Source: Dactylis glomerata
Lineage: Eukaryota > Streptophyta > Magnoliopsida > Poales > Poaceae
Length of the DNA stretch: 64,000 nt
Direction of reading: 5' to 3'
Assembly: GCA_007115705.1 (NCBI GenBank)
Contig: QXEO01000152.1
Span: 744,001 to 808,000, forward strand
Within the stretch, counting starts at the first letter, position 1; the number at the start of each line of letters is the position of its first letter. A program made the position numbers and the translations under genes. Shown here in pieces: positions 44,521 to 57,181 of this stretch. The notes under the pieces are model-generated. The model was not told where the DNA came from and did no database searches. It saw nothing but the letters and a program-made list of their open reading frames with translations.

Positions 44521-46834
44521 GGCGATAGATAGTGCTATTACTTGTTTTGGGCTTGCCTATGTCGGATGCGCCTTTTCTTTTCTTTTTCAGGCTTGTTATG
44601 ACGTCTGTATATTCATGCTTCAATATGTTTGGGGAGCCCGCCGTCGCATGGGCTAGCGGCCCAGCCCACAGCAGGTGCACCGCCACATGAAAGAAAATGT
44701 AACCATCTGTAGGTCGCTGCGTATTTGCATTTTAGACCCTCAGAATTTTTGGAATCAACCCGCAGTCCACAGCTATCTATTATGTTTTGTATTAAGACCT
44801 CCAAGGCTGGATCTCATCTCTCGCATGGAGGCGGGGCGGCGTCGCCTCCCTTCCAATTCCAGCTATGGACGCCCCAGCCTCCGCCATGTCAGTGGATCCG
44901 CTCATCTGCCTCCATTTCCATCGGCGCATGCAAACAAATGATGTCGAGGGTAAAACAATGACACTTCAGAGCCGACGGTTGGTGGCTATCTGTGACAAAT
45001 CAAAGAGCGACAACCACACCAGACGGAGTGTGGACAATGCGAGTATCAACAATTGAGAAGACATCGTCTATGGGAGTTGCTAGGATGAGGTTGGATCATG
45101 AGGAAAGGTCTATACCACAAGGTGATGCTACCTTCGTCGATGTCGAGCGGGCTTGCGTTTGCGAGTACTAGAAAATAACAAACCACGCAATGCAATTGCC
45201 ACACTCGCTTGGAAGGTGGATATTGCCACCTTTTTCTCCCTATTTATATCAAGAGAACATATTTTATATTTATGAATGGGAATGCTTTCTTGAAACAAAC
45301 CAAAAAAAAGCTCTTTGGGGATGAAAGATGCAGTCTGGCAAAGCCTGCCCACCGACAATGGAGGCGAGATCTCTCGCTCCTGGCACATGTCGTGAAGAGG
45401 CCATCAGCCAAGGTGCCAGAAGGGTCCATGACGGTGTAGCAGCATATGGTGGTGTAGCCGTGCTGGGAGGGCACATGGTGGCGGTGCGCTGGTGCGGATG
45501 GCAACAACGGAGCTGTTGCATGAGGTGAGCGTCATGCTGCCTATGGTTGTGAATGGCGGCTGGCCCGATATGAGCGTAAGCAGACCTATGCGACTACATC
45601 CCCGTCCCTCGTTTCCAGTCAGTCTGCTGTAGCAGCATCTAGGGCACGGGGAAGGACCAGAGTAAAAGCCATGGTCGACATCATCCCTAGGGCACCACGT
45701 GAATTCCTGTGGACATCGTTTCTTTCCTTGAGGTGTGTTCTTATCCCAACCGTGACTTCCTCTTCTCTAGTGTTGAGGGAAATCCTAAGTCTAGTCAGTC
45801 GGACTAGGCAGCGGTGGTGCCACGACGTTGTTCTCTTCCTAAAGATGTCATTTTGGTTACTTGGGGGAGAACTCGATGTGACAATTAGAGGCTGGGAGCA
45901 GTGTGATGCGCTTGATCTAGGATGCCTTGGAATCGCAGTCGTGCTACCAGGGTGTCTTGCTTGGTCCGTGATGCAAACTCTATGCTCCATGTCCTCATCA
46001 CTCATGGTAGGATGTTGGTTTAGGCGAGTTCGTTATTATCGGGTTTTTTGTAGAGGATTAGTTCTAAGTCGCTTGGCGATGTATTGAGTTGGGCGCGTGA
46101 AGTTGAAGCCTTTTATGACATTGTATTGGTCGTCGGCCTTTTTTTAATATAAAATGGGATTCGTATTCCAGGCCATATTCTAGAAAATATAATTTATTTT
46201 TCCTACGACCAAGGACAGGGAGTACATTTTCATAGCGATGTCTTACAAACATATTGGTTGCCTTTTTTCTTACTTTTGAAATTCATATTCTTACAAATGT
46301 TTATCTGGAATAAACGTGACGAAAATAATGTTGTCACTACCGTGAAAAAACAAGCACGTGCATTTGTATGTGACTACAGTAAAATGTACCATCTTCATAA
46401 TTATGAGATCAGGAGCCATTTTCCCTGAATTGATTTGGTCGGTCCATTCATAAATAACCAAACTCTCCATATAAAATCCAACGGCTGAAATGGTGGAGGC
46501 TAGCACACTCACATTTGTGTTTTGTCAGTAGGAGAGTGGATATGAGGATGAGAGGGAGATCGATAGCGTTGTACAGTCGCTGGTTTGGGAACGGGATGCA
46601 TCGGAACATTGATCAGAAGGAGATACTATGTTTAAGCTCGCTCGCTTCTGATTATGTTAACATATTGTCCAGGTCCACCGATCATGTGGTTCGGCATATC
46701 CAGCATGTTCGTAATACGAGTGGGACATACTAGGTACTCGATTGACACGTCCGCTCCACGGTTGCAACTGATATTTCCTAGTGTTCCAACGTTCTGTTTC
46801 GGTTCCGGCTGTTGGAAGTACTATAGGCATGTGT
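44521..46834. other. Intergenic, no gene recognised
   Basis: Mixed composition with several short overlapping frames on both strands, none with a recognisable domain. CGACCAAGGACAGGGAGTAC near 46205 resembles a MITE terminus. Nothing else is supported. Confidence 0.4.
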
Positions 46835-46843
46835 AATATAAAG

Positions 46844-47978
46844 GAGAAAAATGCCAATTTAGTCTATTAAGTTGTCTCGGATATGCGTTTTGGTCACGAA
46901 CTTGCAAATCGTAAATTCTGGATCACGAAGTTGCCACACGCGAGTGTTTTGGTCACTCCGTGACGGCAACGTCTATATTTTTTTGCAAATAACCCCTATA
47001 TGCTTGTTTATTTTAATTGCTAGGTCCTTTTTTTGACTTGTAATTATTTTTTATGGACTCGAAAAAGCCGGATTGGTCTTTGTTTCTTTGTCCAATCTCA
47101 CATTGTCGTATGCAAACCGGCACTCTCACGCGTAACTGTTGCCACGATTAACCCTGACGCGCATCTGCCTCACATGGGTCCCACCTTCTCTTTTCTCCTT
47201 ATCTCTTCTCCTCTTCTATCATCTTCCTCTCGATAGACGCTGCTCGGAAAAACGAAACCGGAGAAGGCCATGCGAGCCATTAGCGAACGGAGCTGCCGAA
47301 GACGCAGCTGGACATGGCGCAGACGGCGGAGCAAGCAAGAATTCTTAGGGTTAGGAGCGCCACCGGCCGCGGGTGGTAGCAGCCAGCGGTTAGGCCAGTG
47401 CCAGCGGCGGGGGCATGACTTCTGGGTTGGGGCGGTGATGCAGTCGCAGTGTTCTTCTTCCTCTTTCTTGTCTTTAGTGTCGGCTTCTCCCCTGCCTGGT
47501 GTCGGCTTCTCCCCCATCTTGATCCTCGGAGCATGCTCTAACGGTCCCGTCCTCCCCAAATCGTGGGTCATGATGCTCCACCTCCTGTAGATGAGCAGCC
47601 AGACCTCTGCCTGTGGCTAGTTAAAAAGAAATCGAACCCCTATTTAATCAAATCTAGAACAACACGTCACTATCTACCATGCCGCTACTCTACCCGAGCG
47701 ACCCAGGATCGATCCCTGGGTCGTACCTTTTTTTGGGGATTTTCCGGAAGTGAAAGAGGAAGAGAGATAACTAGATAAGGTTCTCAGAAGGGAAGAAATA
47801 CAATTTTAGAGGGTATTTGCAAAAAAAACTATCACGTCACCAAACTAACGGCCGGAGTCACGGAGTGACTAAAATGCTCACGCGTGGCAACTTCATGATC
47901 GAGAATTCATGATTTGCAAGTTTGTGACCAAATTGCACATCCTCAACAACTTTATAGACCAGATTGACTTTTTTCTCA
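46844..47978. mobile_element. Non-autonomous Mutator-like element (MULE)
   Basis: Flanked by the 9-bp duplication AATATAAAG (46835-46843, 47979-47987). Terminal inverted repeats of about 150-170 bases (46844-46998 and about 47808-47978) share GAGAAAAA, TTTGGTCAC, ACTTGCAAATC and GTCACTCCGTGAC in matching order at roughly 80% identity by eye. Long inverted repeats and a 9-bp duplication are diagnostic of MULEs. The 1135-bp element has no transposase. The interior (about 47120-47600) is much more GC-rich than the repeats, as in Pack-MULEs that captured gene sequence, but I recognise no source gene. Confidence 0.88.
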
Positions 47979-47987
47979 ATATAAAGC

Positions 47988-48949
47988 TTCACGTAGTACT
48001 AGCATCAAGCAAGAAGCAACACTAGGAGAAACCGAAACAGATAGATTATTTGGGTACTTGGAGACCACTTGGGCCTTTGCTTGTTGAATTGCGCTACTAA
48101 ATCGATGGTTTTGTTACACGTTAGGTTGTATAGCTCCAAAGAAAGCTCCTTAACATTTGCGTTCAAGATGAACCGCTCTACCTGCCTCCAACAATAACAA
48201 AACTAAAGTATTAGCGAACTGATATGCATAAACATATATACAAAACATAAGTTAATTTGACTTCTTACCTTGTAACTGCCCAATCCAAGGATTTAGCCAT
48301 GCATGCATTGGTGCTACGATTTTGGAGAGAACATGGCGCCTTTTCTTGACATGGACAATGTATTGCATGCACAACGGTAATTAATTTCTAATAATGGAGC
48401 CTAATGAACGAAATTTTCTGATTTCACCAGGAGCCCAATAAACCTAAATGGAGGGAGTAATCTGTCGAGCTAATTGCTTTAGTGCTTTGCGCTAATCAAT
48501 GCTCCCCTAATTGCTGTCTTTCTGTGGAGCCAAACATCACCTCCGCCTCATGCCGAGCGGGACACCAAACATCGCTCTGCACTTGCTCTCCTCTCAGCCA
48601 ACCATATATCTCGTGTCGCCTTCCGATGCAGCCTTTCACCAAGGCCATCTCCCCCGAAGAGGTTAACGAGATGCACCACACGCTAAGGAGATCGTCCGTG
48701 AGGATCCCAAATCAGTGATTAAGTTAATGTTGTTCACAACGCAGATGTTAGGGTCTAACGCGGCGGCGGTCGTGGTGGCGGCACGACATGGGATGGACAC
48801 GTTGCGCATGGCGATGGCGGAGGCATTTGAGGAGCTCATGCATGTGCTGGAGGATGAGCGACACTTTGCGGCCTTCGGCAAAACACACCAACCTTGAATT
48901 GATGCACCGCAGTCAACATGCCCTTGCACCACCTCTCGGACACACTCCT
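47988..48949. other. Intergenic, no gene recognised
   Basis: TGGAGGGAGTAATC near 48450 resembles a MITE terminus. A GC-rich block at 48745-48900 has frames on both strands without a recognisable domain. The last five bases (CTCCT, 48945-48949) would be the target duplication of element B. Confidence 0.4.
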
Positions 48950-49551
48950 TGTCGTGGTTTCGTCAACAGATCTGCCATAGAGGTAGGGGTATGGCGGTTT
49001 GTGGAAGGGGGTGAACACGGAGGAGCGATCCAGGACGGTGGTAGCACGAGTTTACCCAGCTTCAGATCCCGCGACGGTGGCGAGATCCTACGTGCTGCTA
49101 TAATTTACTATATGGCAGCAAGTGCTCGATTACAATGATGAGGTTTGCTGTTTCGCTATGCGATTGGCCGTATGACTAGAACGTGCCCCAAGGGCTGCTC
49201 CACGCCGGGCTTATAAAGGCGCCTGGCGTGGGCTACACGTTGGTACCGGAGCGGATACAACTTGGAGTCCTAGACTAAGTCCTATGCGTGTACAACAAGG
49301 TAACCCGCCATGGGCCGTCTCCGGACCCGCCACAGGCATGTTGTCAGTGGTCCGCCATGGGCCTGTTTCCGGATCCGCCATGGACCTGTCTTAAGGATCC
49401 GCCATAAGCGCCTGCGTCCAGTACCGCCGTTGCAACTTCAGCAACTGGGCCGCCCGGTATGGCGAATCCGCCATACCACCCCTGATGGGCCACCCTGGCT
49501 TGCTGATTTAGGACTACGTCGCTGGTATACCCATTTGGTATATCCCCAACA
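48950..49551 (-). repeat. 3' LTR of element B
   Basis: Starts TGTCGTGG and ends CCCCAACA in plus orientation. A minus-strand TATA-like box (CTTTATAAGCC, near 49210-49217) is present. Five exact copies of the octamer TCCGCCAT or its CCGCCAT core occur between 49305 and 49474. The edge is set by TG/CA ends and the adjacent PPT, as only one LTR is in view. Confidence 0.8.
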
Positions 49552-49566
49552 GTAGCCCCCAGGGAA
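49552..49566 (-). promoter_or_regulatory. Polypurine tract of element B
   Basis: The minus strand reads TTCCCTGGGGGCTAC just before the 3' LTR, corresponding to CTCGGGGGCTAC in element A. Confidence 0.65.
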
Positions 49567-49930
49567 CTTCAAGATTGCCATCTACATCCGCCATGCATGT
49601 TCTTGGTGTGTTACTTCCGCCATAGCTCTTCTTCTCTTCTGTGCTGGGATGGCGGTTATCTTGATGTTCCTTCTTCCATCTATTAATCCACCATAAATAA
49701 CGGATCAAGCGACGTAGTTATCTTAGCGAGATTTTCGGGATCCATTGGATCATACCGTGGAAATCCGTCGTAAATTCCGGTACGTAGTTCCTTCTAGGGC
49801 AAGATTTACAGTGCATGCACCGTTTTCGCCAAGTTACTTTTTTACCCCTGGACACGTGTCACCGGATTAGGGTTTCTGTGATCGGGACGAGCGGTGGTGA
49901 TGGCGGGCACGAATCTCGAGGCCCGGGGTC

Positions 49931-49940
49931 TATATATACC
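49931..49940 (+). promoter_or_regulatory. TATA box of the antisense gene of element B
   Basis: CTATATATAC lies about 210 bases upstream of the ATG at 50146, followed by a pyrimidine-rich leader. It points in the plus direction, opposite to gag-pol, so the antisense gene probably has its own promoter. Confidence 0.55.
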
Positions 49941-50145
49941 CCGGCCTCTCACCCCCGGCCGGTTTACCCCTCATTCTCCCCGTCGCTTTCTCTCTCTTCA
50001 GCGCCGCCACGAGAGCTCCATCGTCTCCGACGAGCCGCCGCGGAAAATCCTCACCGCCGGCGACATTTTCCGCCACAAGCTGGCCTCGTCTTCCTCGTCT
50101 TCGCTTGAAATCTTGGAAGTTATTACCGCCACGCCGCTAGCCGCC

Positions 50146-53100
50146 ATGGAACCAGAATCGCCTCGCCAAGCCTCCAAGTCCGAAGCTGCTGAGGGCTCAG
50201 CGCGGTCTTCTGATACAGAGTCCGCCATGCCCGAAACTTCAGGAGGAGACTGGGACTCCTGTAACATAAATGAGGAGATTCTATCTTCCCTGGAGCAGGA
50301 AGGTCGCATAGCTGCTAAGGAGATCTCCAGGTGGCGGGTTGAACCTGGTGAAGCAATGCCAGCTCCTTCAGATGAAGAGGTCGTCATACTGAAGTCCCAC
50401 ATTGATCGCGGCTTCAGTCTTCCGCCATCCTACTTCCTGAAAGGCGTTCTCCGGCACTACAGGTTACAACTACACCACATTGCTCCAAATAGCTTCACTG
50501 CCCTAGCGGGATTTGTCGCGCTATGCGAGGGGTATCTGGGTATCAGCCCATGCGGAGATTTATTCCCCTTATACTTTAATATCCGCCACAACCGGGATGC
50601 GAACGGAGATCCTCGCAATTGCGGATCGATCTCCTTTGTTCCTCGGAGCAGGAAATCCTACCCCTACATTATCCCTCATGACTCTGCCAAGGGATGGCGG
50701 GGATCCTTCTTCTATCTGGCTGACCAGGCCCCTCCTGAAAGGAAGTTCGGCCTGCGGTCTTTTGTTGATGGCCCCGCCGAGGAGCAGGATAGCTAGGGCG
50801 TCATGGACGACTTTACAATGGATGACGAATGTCAGCTATGCTCATGACGAATTTCGAAACTTGTCTTCTCTGGACTGACAGGTGCCGATACCATCTACTG
50901 CTGGATCTCACGGCGGATTCAGCCTCTTCAATACCACCCATCCCTGATGTGCGAATATAGCGGAGTTGATGATCCTCAGCGCTATTCCAAGGAGGAACTA
51001 TCTGCTGAAGAGATCGAGCTTCGAATCCGCAACATCATTAAGGTGGGGCGGGATGAGCCTTTGAAGCTAAAGATCCCTATGTATGAGAATGGCAGTTGTC
51101 CAAAGGTGAGTCCCTCCTTATTCCGCCATAACAGCTGGTTCTTCTTAAATAACTTTGTATTTCTCCGCAGCTTTCTTCCCTACCACCTTCCGAGCTGAGC
51201 CGCCTCGTCCATTATCCTCGGACGAAAGAGCTTACTGATGATGAGGAGGAGACATCCTCGTCTCCCAAAGGACAGAAGGTGGCGGAAGAAGAGGTAGTGG
51301 CGGATGAGCCCATAACAGCGGTTCCTCGTGGCGTTCACGGTGCTGGCGGGCGCATTCGTGGACTAGGAAAGAGAGTCCTCTCTCGCCATCCATCCCCTGC
51401 TCTTCGCGGCCATCTGGACACCGTGCCCGAGCATACTGCCACTATCAATCTGCCAGAGCGGAAGTAAGGATAATCATAACTTGCCTTCATACCATGTATA
51501 ACCTGACTATTCTAATCTGTGACTGTCTGCTGCGCACAGAAGAAGAAAAATTGCTGGCCAGAAACCTCCAAGGGCCAAGCCATCTCCTGCTGCCATTCCA
51601 CCTACACCGGATGCTCCTGCTCGCCCAACTAGGCCTTCCACTTCTTCCCAGCATGTTAGCAAGGTGGCGGATGCTCCAGAGAAAAGTACTGGACCATCAG
51701 ATCGCCCCGCTAAAGGTGCCAAGAAGGTGAGTTTTAGCGGAAAAACTGTCCAAATGGATGCAGGAGCTGGGGAGGCCTCAAAGTGGCAGAAGAAATCAGA
51801 AGCTCTTTTCCGCCTGGACAATCTACAAGAGGAGGCCAGTAACCATGTATCATCTGCTATGGCAGCGTTTGTTCAGAGAACCAGTCTTGTCAAAGAGGTA
51901 TGTACTCCCAGTAGCCCCCGAGCGCCATGGCGGATTTGTAAATTCGATCCGCTATGGGGCTTCAAGAGTGACTTCTGTAAGTTTTTGAATAGCACAGCCC
52001 TCGAGCGCTGGTAGTTCACACAGTGCTCTATAGAGAACTTTTAAATTTCATACTGAGTAGCCCCCGAGCGTTATGGCGGATAACTATCCGGCATAAAGCT
52101 CTTAGGAAGACAAAAAAACAGCATAAGTAGCCCCCGAGCATCATGGAGGATTATATTCATCATGATGCTCTAAGAGTGACTAAAAAATCATCATGAGTAG
52201 CCCCCGAGCGTTATGGCGGATACTTATCCGGCATAAAGCTCTAAGAGTGACTAACACTTCAAATTATTTTGCCAGAACTACAAGAAGGTGGTAGAGGACC
52301 TGGTCCAGGTTGTCAGCTCGCAAGAGAAGGAGCTGGCAACCAAAAGCGCTCTTGTGGAGGATTTGCAGCAACAGCTTGAGAATAGCGGTAATTTACTGAA
52401 CCAGTTTTAATTCCCTTGTGCTTATTCAATCAATGATGTGCTGATACTTCCGCCATGCAGATGTTGCCAAACTCAAGTCCACACTTGAGGGGGTGGAGAA
52501 GGGCCACGCCATTGCGATGGATGGGCTGCAGCAGCAGCTCCAGAAATCTCTGGCCGCAAACACCCTCCTCGAAGAGCAGCTGAAGGACCAGAAGCGCCAT
52601 AACCTCAAGAAGGACAAGGAGATAGAGCATCTCCGCAAAGCCGCTGCTGATTTTGAAAAGCGGCGTGAAGGCTTTAACGAGCTCCTCCATCACTTCCAGG
52701 AGACCTTGCTAGGTACCAGTTCTTCTTATAACGTAAAGTTTTTTCAATTTCTGCTATGCCGTGCGTGACACATCTTCTTTTTCCGCTATGCAGTCGTGTT
52801 GGGGCAGGGCGAGGCGGATACTGCCGAAGGCTTGCGCATGGCCACCAACGCAGCGAAGAAGGAGCTTGATGGCCTTCTCAACGCTGGTCGCCAAGCGTGC
52901 GGGAGTCTGCAGATAGCGGGTTCTTCCAACCTCCCCGCCATTGCGCTTACCCAGAAGCTGCTGCTAATGCCAGGGCTCATGGCGGACTGGAAACAGTCCT
53001 CTGCTCGGGGTGGTGCCAGGACCGCTCTAACCTTGGCGAAGGCCCACTATCCTGAGATAGACCTGGACCTGCTCACCTCCGGCATCCCGGAAAGCGGCGA

Positions 53101-53308
53101 GGACGGTGCGCCGGTGGACGAGGCCGCCATCCGGCAGAGCGTGCTTGGATACGATCAACTGTGTGCCGTTGGCACTCAGTTGAACGTATACTATGAAGCA
53201 TACGAGCTGCCAGGGTCGCCAAGCCAGGCTTCGGCATCAGCCTCCGCAGCTACTGCAGGTGGTGATGGCGGTGACGAGGTGTCCTCCAAGGTTCCGCCGT
53301 CTTCTTAG
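50146..53308 (+). pseudogene. Antisense six-exon gene of element B, nearly intact
   Basis: The start ATG has a strong context (GCCGCCATGG). Exons: 50146-51105, 51171-51463, 51540-51897, 52276-52387, 52461-52712 and 52794-53308. All introns are GT-AG, phases join without a break, and the total is 829 codons plus a stop. Exon 1 (320 codons, phase 0 end) corresponds to exon 1 of the gene in A (318 codons, phase 0) and carries FSLPPSYFLKGVLRHYRLQL and ALCEGYLGISP, the Transposase_28-like region. Exons 4 and 5 encode a long coiled coil (AKLKSTLEGVEK, LLEEQLKDQKRHN). The last exon has KAHYPEIDLDLL. TAG at 50794-50796 and a TGA near 50846 break exon 1. The function of this family is unknown; expression cannot be told from sequence. 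Confidence 0.78.
51909..52222. repeat. Four AGTAGCCCCCGAGCG repeats in intron 3 of the antisense gene
   Basis: Units of 55-130 bases begin with AGTAGCCCCCGAGC at about 51910, 52056, 52126 and 52196, each followed by ATGGCGGA or ATGGAGGA and ending in AAAGCTCT or similar. On the sense strand of the element each carries CTCGGGGGCTACT, identical to the polypurine tract of element A. Confidence 0.85.
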
Positions 53309-53956
53309 GACGTGCCCTGCAATATGGCAGGAAAAAATACTTTGCATCAATTCGGCCCCTGAGTGGGTCTGTAATTTAAACTTAAACTGTGTGTGAATGT
53401 TTCTGCACTGTGACTGATCTGCTTGTGGCGGATCAGTGGAATGCTTTTGAACTCTTGCAGCTTGTTTTTATGAAGTGGTTTGATTGTGCGAAGAAACTGC
53501 CAGGCCTAGTTTTATGCAACTTGCAGTTTTTGACATGCCCAAAAAACAACACTTTGAAAAAAAATCACGCATAGGATTATGCGATCCGCCATCCAGCTCT
53601 CTGTGCTTAACTTTTTGTGAGATGGCGCAATCTTCGCACGAACAATCCGCTAGGGCGACGATACTTAATAGCAACCATCCAAAACCCTGAGCAGATGGCG
53701 GCTTAGATCGTCAAAAAGTCACTACTCTGGAATCCACACAGAAAACATCGAATGAAGATCAAAACATAAAAAAGCTACGCGGACCGCTTATGGCGGATTT
53801 AAAAGAGACGCAAGTGCAAAGCACAATTGCGCAAAAAGGTTCTATACGATCTAAATGAACAATAAAGGAGGTAAAAGACTCAGAAAAAATCAAGAGTGAA
53901 CCAAATGCTTTATTTCATTGATCATATAGAGGTGCCATTACATAGCTAGATAAGTG
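53309..53956. other. Spacer between antisense gene and integrase end of B
   Basis: Non-coding. The convergent 3' ends of the antisense gene and of pol both fall here. It contains further copies of TCCGCCAT/ATGGCGGA (53584-53591 and about 53790). Confidence 0.5.
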
Positions 53957-55414
53957 CTAAGTGTAGAAAGGACGTAGCTGTGCGATGTTCCATGGATGAT
54001 CTGTCTCATCGTAGATATCGTCAGGGTCTCTTCATTTGCGCTTCTTACTTGGTCGCTTATCTAGCTCGCGAATATCAACGAGGTAGTAGGAACCATTCAG
54101 TAGAGCTTTGCTGATGATGAAGGGTCCTTCCCAAGGCGGGGATAGCTTGTGGGACTTCTGCTGCTTGAGGCGTAGCACCAGGTCACCTTCTTTAAACGAG
54201 CGTTGGCGAACTCGCCGACTGTGATAGCGGCGGAGATTCTGCTGGTAGATGGCGGATCTCTGGGCTGCTAGGTCTCATTCTTCTTCCAGCAGGTCCACAG
54301 ATAGTTGTCTGGACGCTTCTGCATCTTCTTCCTTGTAGGCCTCGACTCTTGGAGAATCGTACTGAACATCACTTGGCAAGATTGCCTCTGCTCCGTAGAC
54401 TAAGAAGAAAGGGGTAAGGCCAGTTGATCTGTTTGGCGTGGTCCGTAGACTCCACAGCACAGATGGCAATTCCTCTGACCAGGCTCCAGATGCTCTGTGC
54501 AGCGGTGCTTCTAGGCGTGGCTTAATCCCTGACATGATTAGTCCGTTGGTCCGCTCAACTTGGCCATTAGACTGTGGATGCGCCACATATGCTAGGTCAA
54601 GGCGGATTCCGTTGTGATGGCAGTACTCTTCAACTTCTCCCTGAGACAGATTAGTGCCATTATCGGTGATGATGCTATGTGGGATGCCGAATCTAACCAC
54701 AATGTCCTTGACAAATTTGAGGGCAGTTTTGCCATCAAGTTTTCTGATGGGCTTAGCTTCCACCCACTTCGTGAATTTGTCTACCGCTACCAGGAGGTGC
54801 GTAAATCCCGAAGGTGCTGTTTTTAGCAGACCCACCATGTCCAGCCCCCAAACTGCAAAAGGCCAAGTTATAGGAATCGTATGCAGTGCTGTGGCGGGTA
54901 TATGGGTCTGCTTAGAGTACATCTGACAACCGTGGCAGAGCTCTACAATACGGTCTGCATCTGCCTTGGCTGTTGGCCAGTAGAATCCATGGCGGAATGC
55001 TTTAGCTACTAGGGATCTGGCGGCGGCGTGATGCCCACATTCGCCTTCGTGGATCTCTCTTGGTATTTCGATTCCATCCACTTGGGATATGCACTTCATG
55101 AAAACTCCTGAGGTGCTTCGTTTGTAGAGCTGGCCATCTATGATGGTGTACGCTTTGGCTCTACGCTCGATTTGTCTTTTTTGGACTTCGTCTTCGGGTA
55201 GCTTCTTGTTCGTCAGAAATTCCAGGTAGGGCTCTGCCCATGGCGGATTGCTGGGCAAAACCGCCATGACGGGGGAGCTTGCTAGTTCCGGATTTTCTGG
55301 ATCCACCATCTTTACCGATGGTACGCGCAGATGCTCAAGGAATACTCCTGGCGGAACTGCCTTACGGCTAGATCCTAGTTTGGAGAAGGTATCGGCCGCC
55401 ATATTATCTTCTCG
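53957..55414 (-). pseudogene. Integrase (and end of RNase H) of element B
   Basis: After TGA 55415-55417 the frame continues (MAADTFSKLG) into the zinc-binding HEGECGHH with CHGCQ, and the DDE core: D in WGLDMVGLL, D in IITDNGTNL, E in SNGQVERTNG. A TGA at 54275-54277 and a later TGA near 54033 break the C-terminal part; the frame ends RPFYT at 53957. The first two stops replace arginine codons (CGA to TGA). Confidence 0.88.
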
Positions 55415-57181
55415 TCATACGTGTTTTATGTCGTAGCCGAGGAAACTTTTAGCCATCTCATCCACTTCGTCTCTATATGCCGCCATAACTTTGTTCCGAG
55501 CTTTGTATGTGCCAGCCACCTGCTGAGCCACAAGGTCAGAGTCTCCACAGCACATGATGTGTTGTACGCCGATCTCCTTTGCGACATGTAACCCATGGAG
55601 TAAAGCTTCATATTCCGCGATGTTGTTGGTGGTGGGGAAGTGGATCTGGAGAACATAGCTTAGCTCATCTCCCTTGGGAGATTTGAGTGTCACTCCAGCC
55701 CCCGAGCCGTGTAGCAACTTCGAGCCATCAAAGTGCATCACCCAATGCTCTGGTTCTGGGACGGGCGTAGTTTCCTGCGCTTCCTTCCAATCCGCCATAA
55801 ATTCCACCAGAGCCTGAGACTTGATGGCGGTGCGAGGCTTGTAGTCGATGTCGAAAGAGGCCAATTCAATGCCCCACTTCGCAACTCGTCCTGTTGCGTT
55901 GCTGTTGTTGATGATGTCCTTCAGTGGGGCCTTGCTCACCACTGTGATCTTATGGTCATAGAAGTAATGCCTCAACTTATGAGAAGCTAGAAAAACTCTG
56001 TATGCCAATTTTTGGTAGTAAGGGTAGCGCTGCTTGGATTCTGTCAGGACCTCGCTGACATAGTAGACTGGTCGCTGTATGCCATACTCCTGCGCTTCTT
56101 CCTTACGTTCTACCACCATGACGATGCTGACCACCCTGTTAGTTGCCGCCATGTATAGTAACATGGGTTCCTGGTCTTCGGGAGCCGCTAGGACTGGTGC
56201 AGTGGATAACACTCTCTTCAGATCCTTAAGTGCAGCGTCTGCCTCGTCGGTCCAGACGAATTCGTCTGATTTCTTCATCAGCTTGTAGAGTGGCAAAGCC
56301 TTCTCGCCAAGACGACTGATGAACCTGCTCACTGCTGCCACGCAGCCTGTGAGTCGCTGTACGTCTTTTAGATCTATGGGCCGGGAAATGTCGAGGATTG
56401 CCTTGATCTTCTCTGAGTTAACCTCAATTCCGCGGTGGGAGACGATGAATCCTAGAAGTTGTCCAGCTGGCACCCCGAAGACACACTTCGTGGGGTTAAG
56501 CATCATGTTGTACTTCCTAAGATTGTCAAAGGTCTCTTGCAAATCCGCTATAAGGCCATCTTGCTTTTTAGACATAACCGCTATGTCGTCCACGTATGCG
56601 TGGATATTTCGTCCGATTTGATCCGCCAGGCACTTTTGCATAGTGCGCTGATACGTTGCTCCTGCGTTTTTCAGACCGAATGGCATTGTGACATAGCAAT
56701 ATGTGCCATAAGGTGTTACGAACGACGTAGCGAGCTGATTGGACTTTTTCATCTTGATCTGGTGGTATCCTGAGTAGGCATCTAAGAAACACAGCAGCTC
56801 CGATCCCGCCGTCGAGTCAATGACTTGGTCAATGCGAGGCAAGGGAAAAGGGTCTTTTGGACACGCTTTGTTCCGGCCAGTGTAATCTACACACATGCGC
56901 AGAACTTTTGTGTTTTTCTTAGGAACTAGCACCGGATTTGCCACCCATGTAGTATGGATCACCTCCTTGATGAAGCCTGCTTTCAACAGCTTGGAAATTT
57001 CCTTTGCTATGGCGCGTCGTTTTTCATCTCCGAAGCGTTTCATGGCTTGTCTTACTGGCTTGGAGCCAAGAATTATCTGTAGAGCGTGCTCGGCGAGTTC
57101 CCTGGGTACACCCATCATGTCAGATGGCTGCCATGCGAAGATGTCCCGGTTCTCGCGGAGGAACTCGATGAGCGCGCTTTC
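55415..57181 (-). pseudogene. Reverse transcriptase and RNase H domains of element B
   Basis: Open from after TAG 57182-57184 to TGA 55415-55417. The RT has MPFGLKNAGATYQR and YVDDIAVMS. The first RNase H has KQRYPYYQKLAYRV; the second RNase H has HFDGSKLLHGSG, NNIAEYEALL and GDSDLVAQQ. Similar in layout to element A, with an intact RT core. Confidence 0.9.

Noticed and set aside
45671..46087. 138-aa plus-strand ORF
   Set aside because: No recognisable domain and a similar-length frame on the other strand; composition gives no support.
47630..47735. tRNA-like or SINE-like sequence on the minus strand inside the MULE
   Set aside because: There is a GGTTCGATTTC box-B-like match and a weak box A, but no cloverleaf and no flanking duplication; too weak to annotate.
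48715..49138. Short ORFs in a GC-rich block before element B
   Set aside because: One crosses the LTR edge of element B, and none matches a family I recognise.
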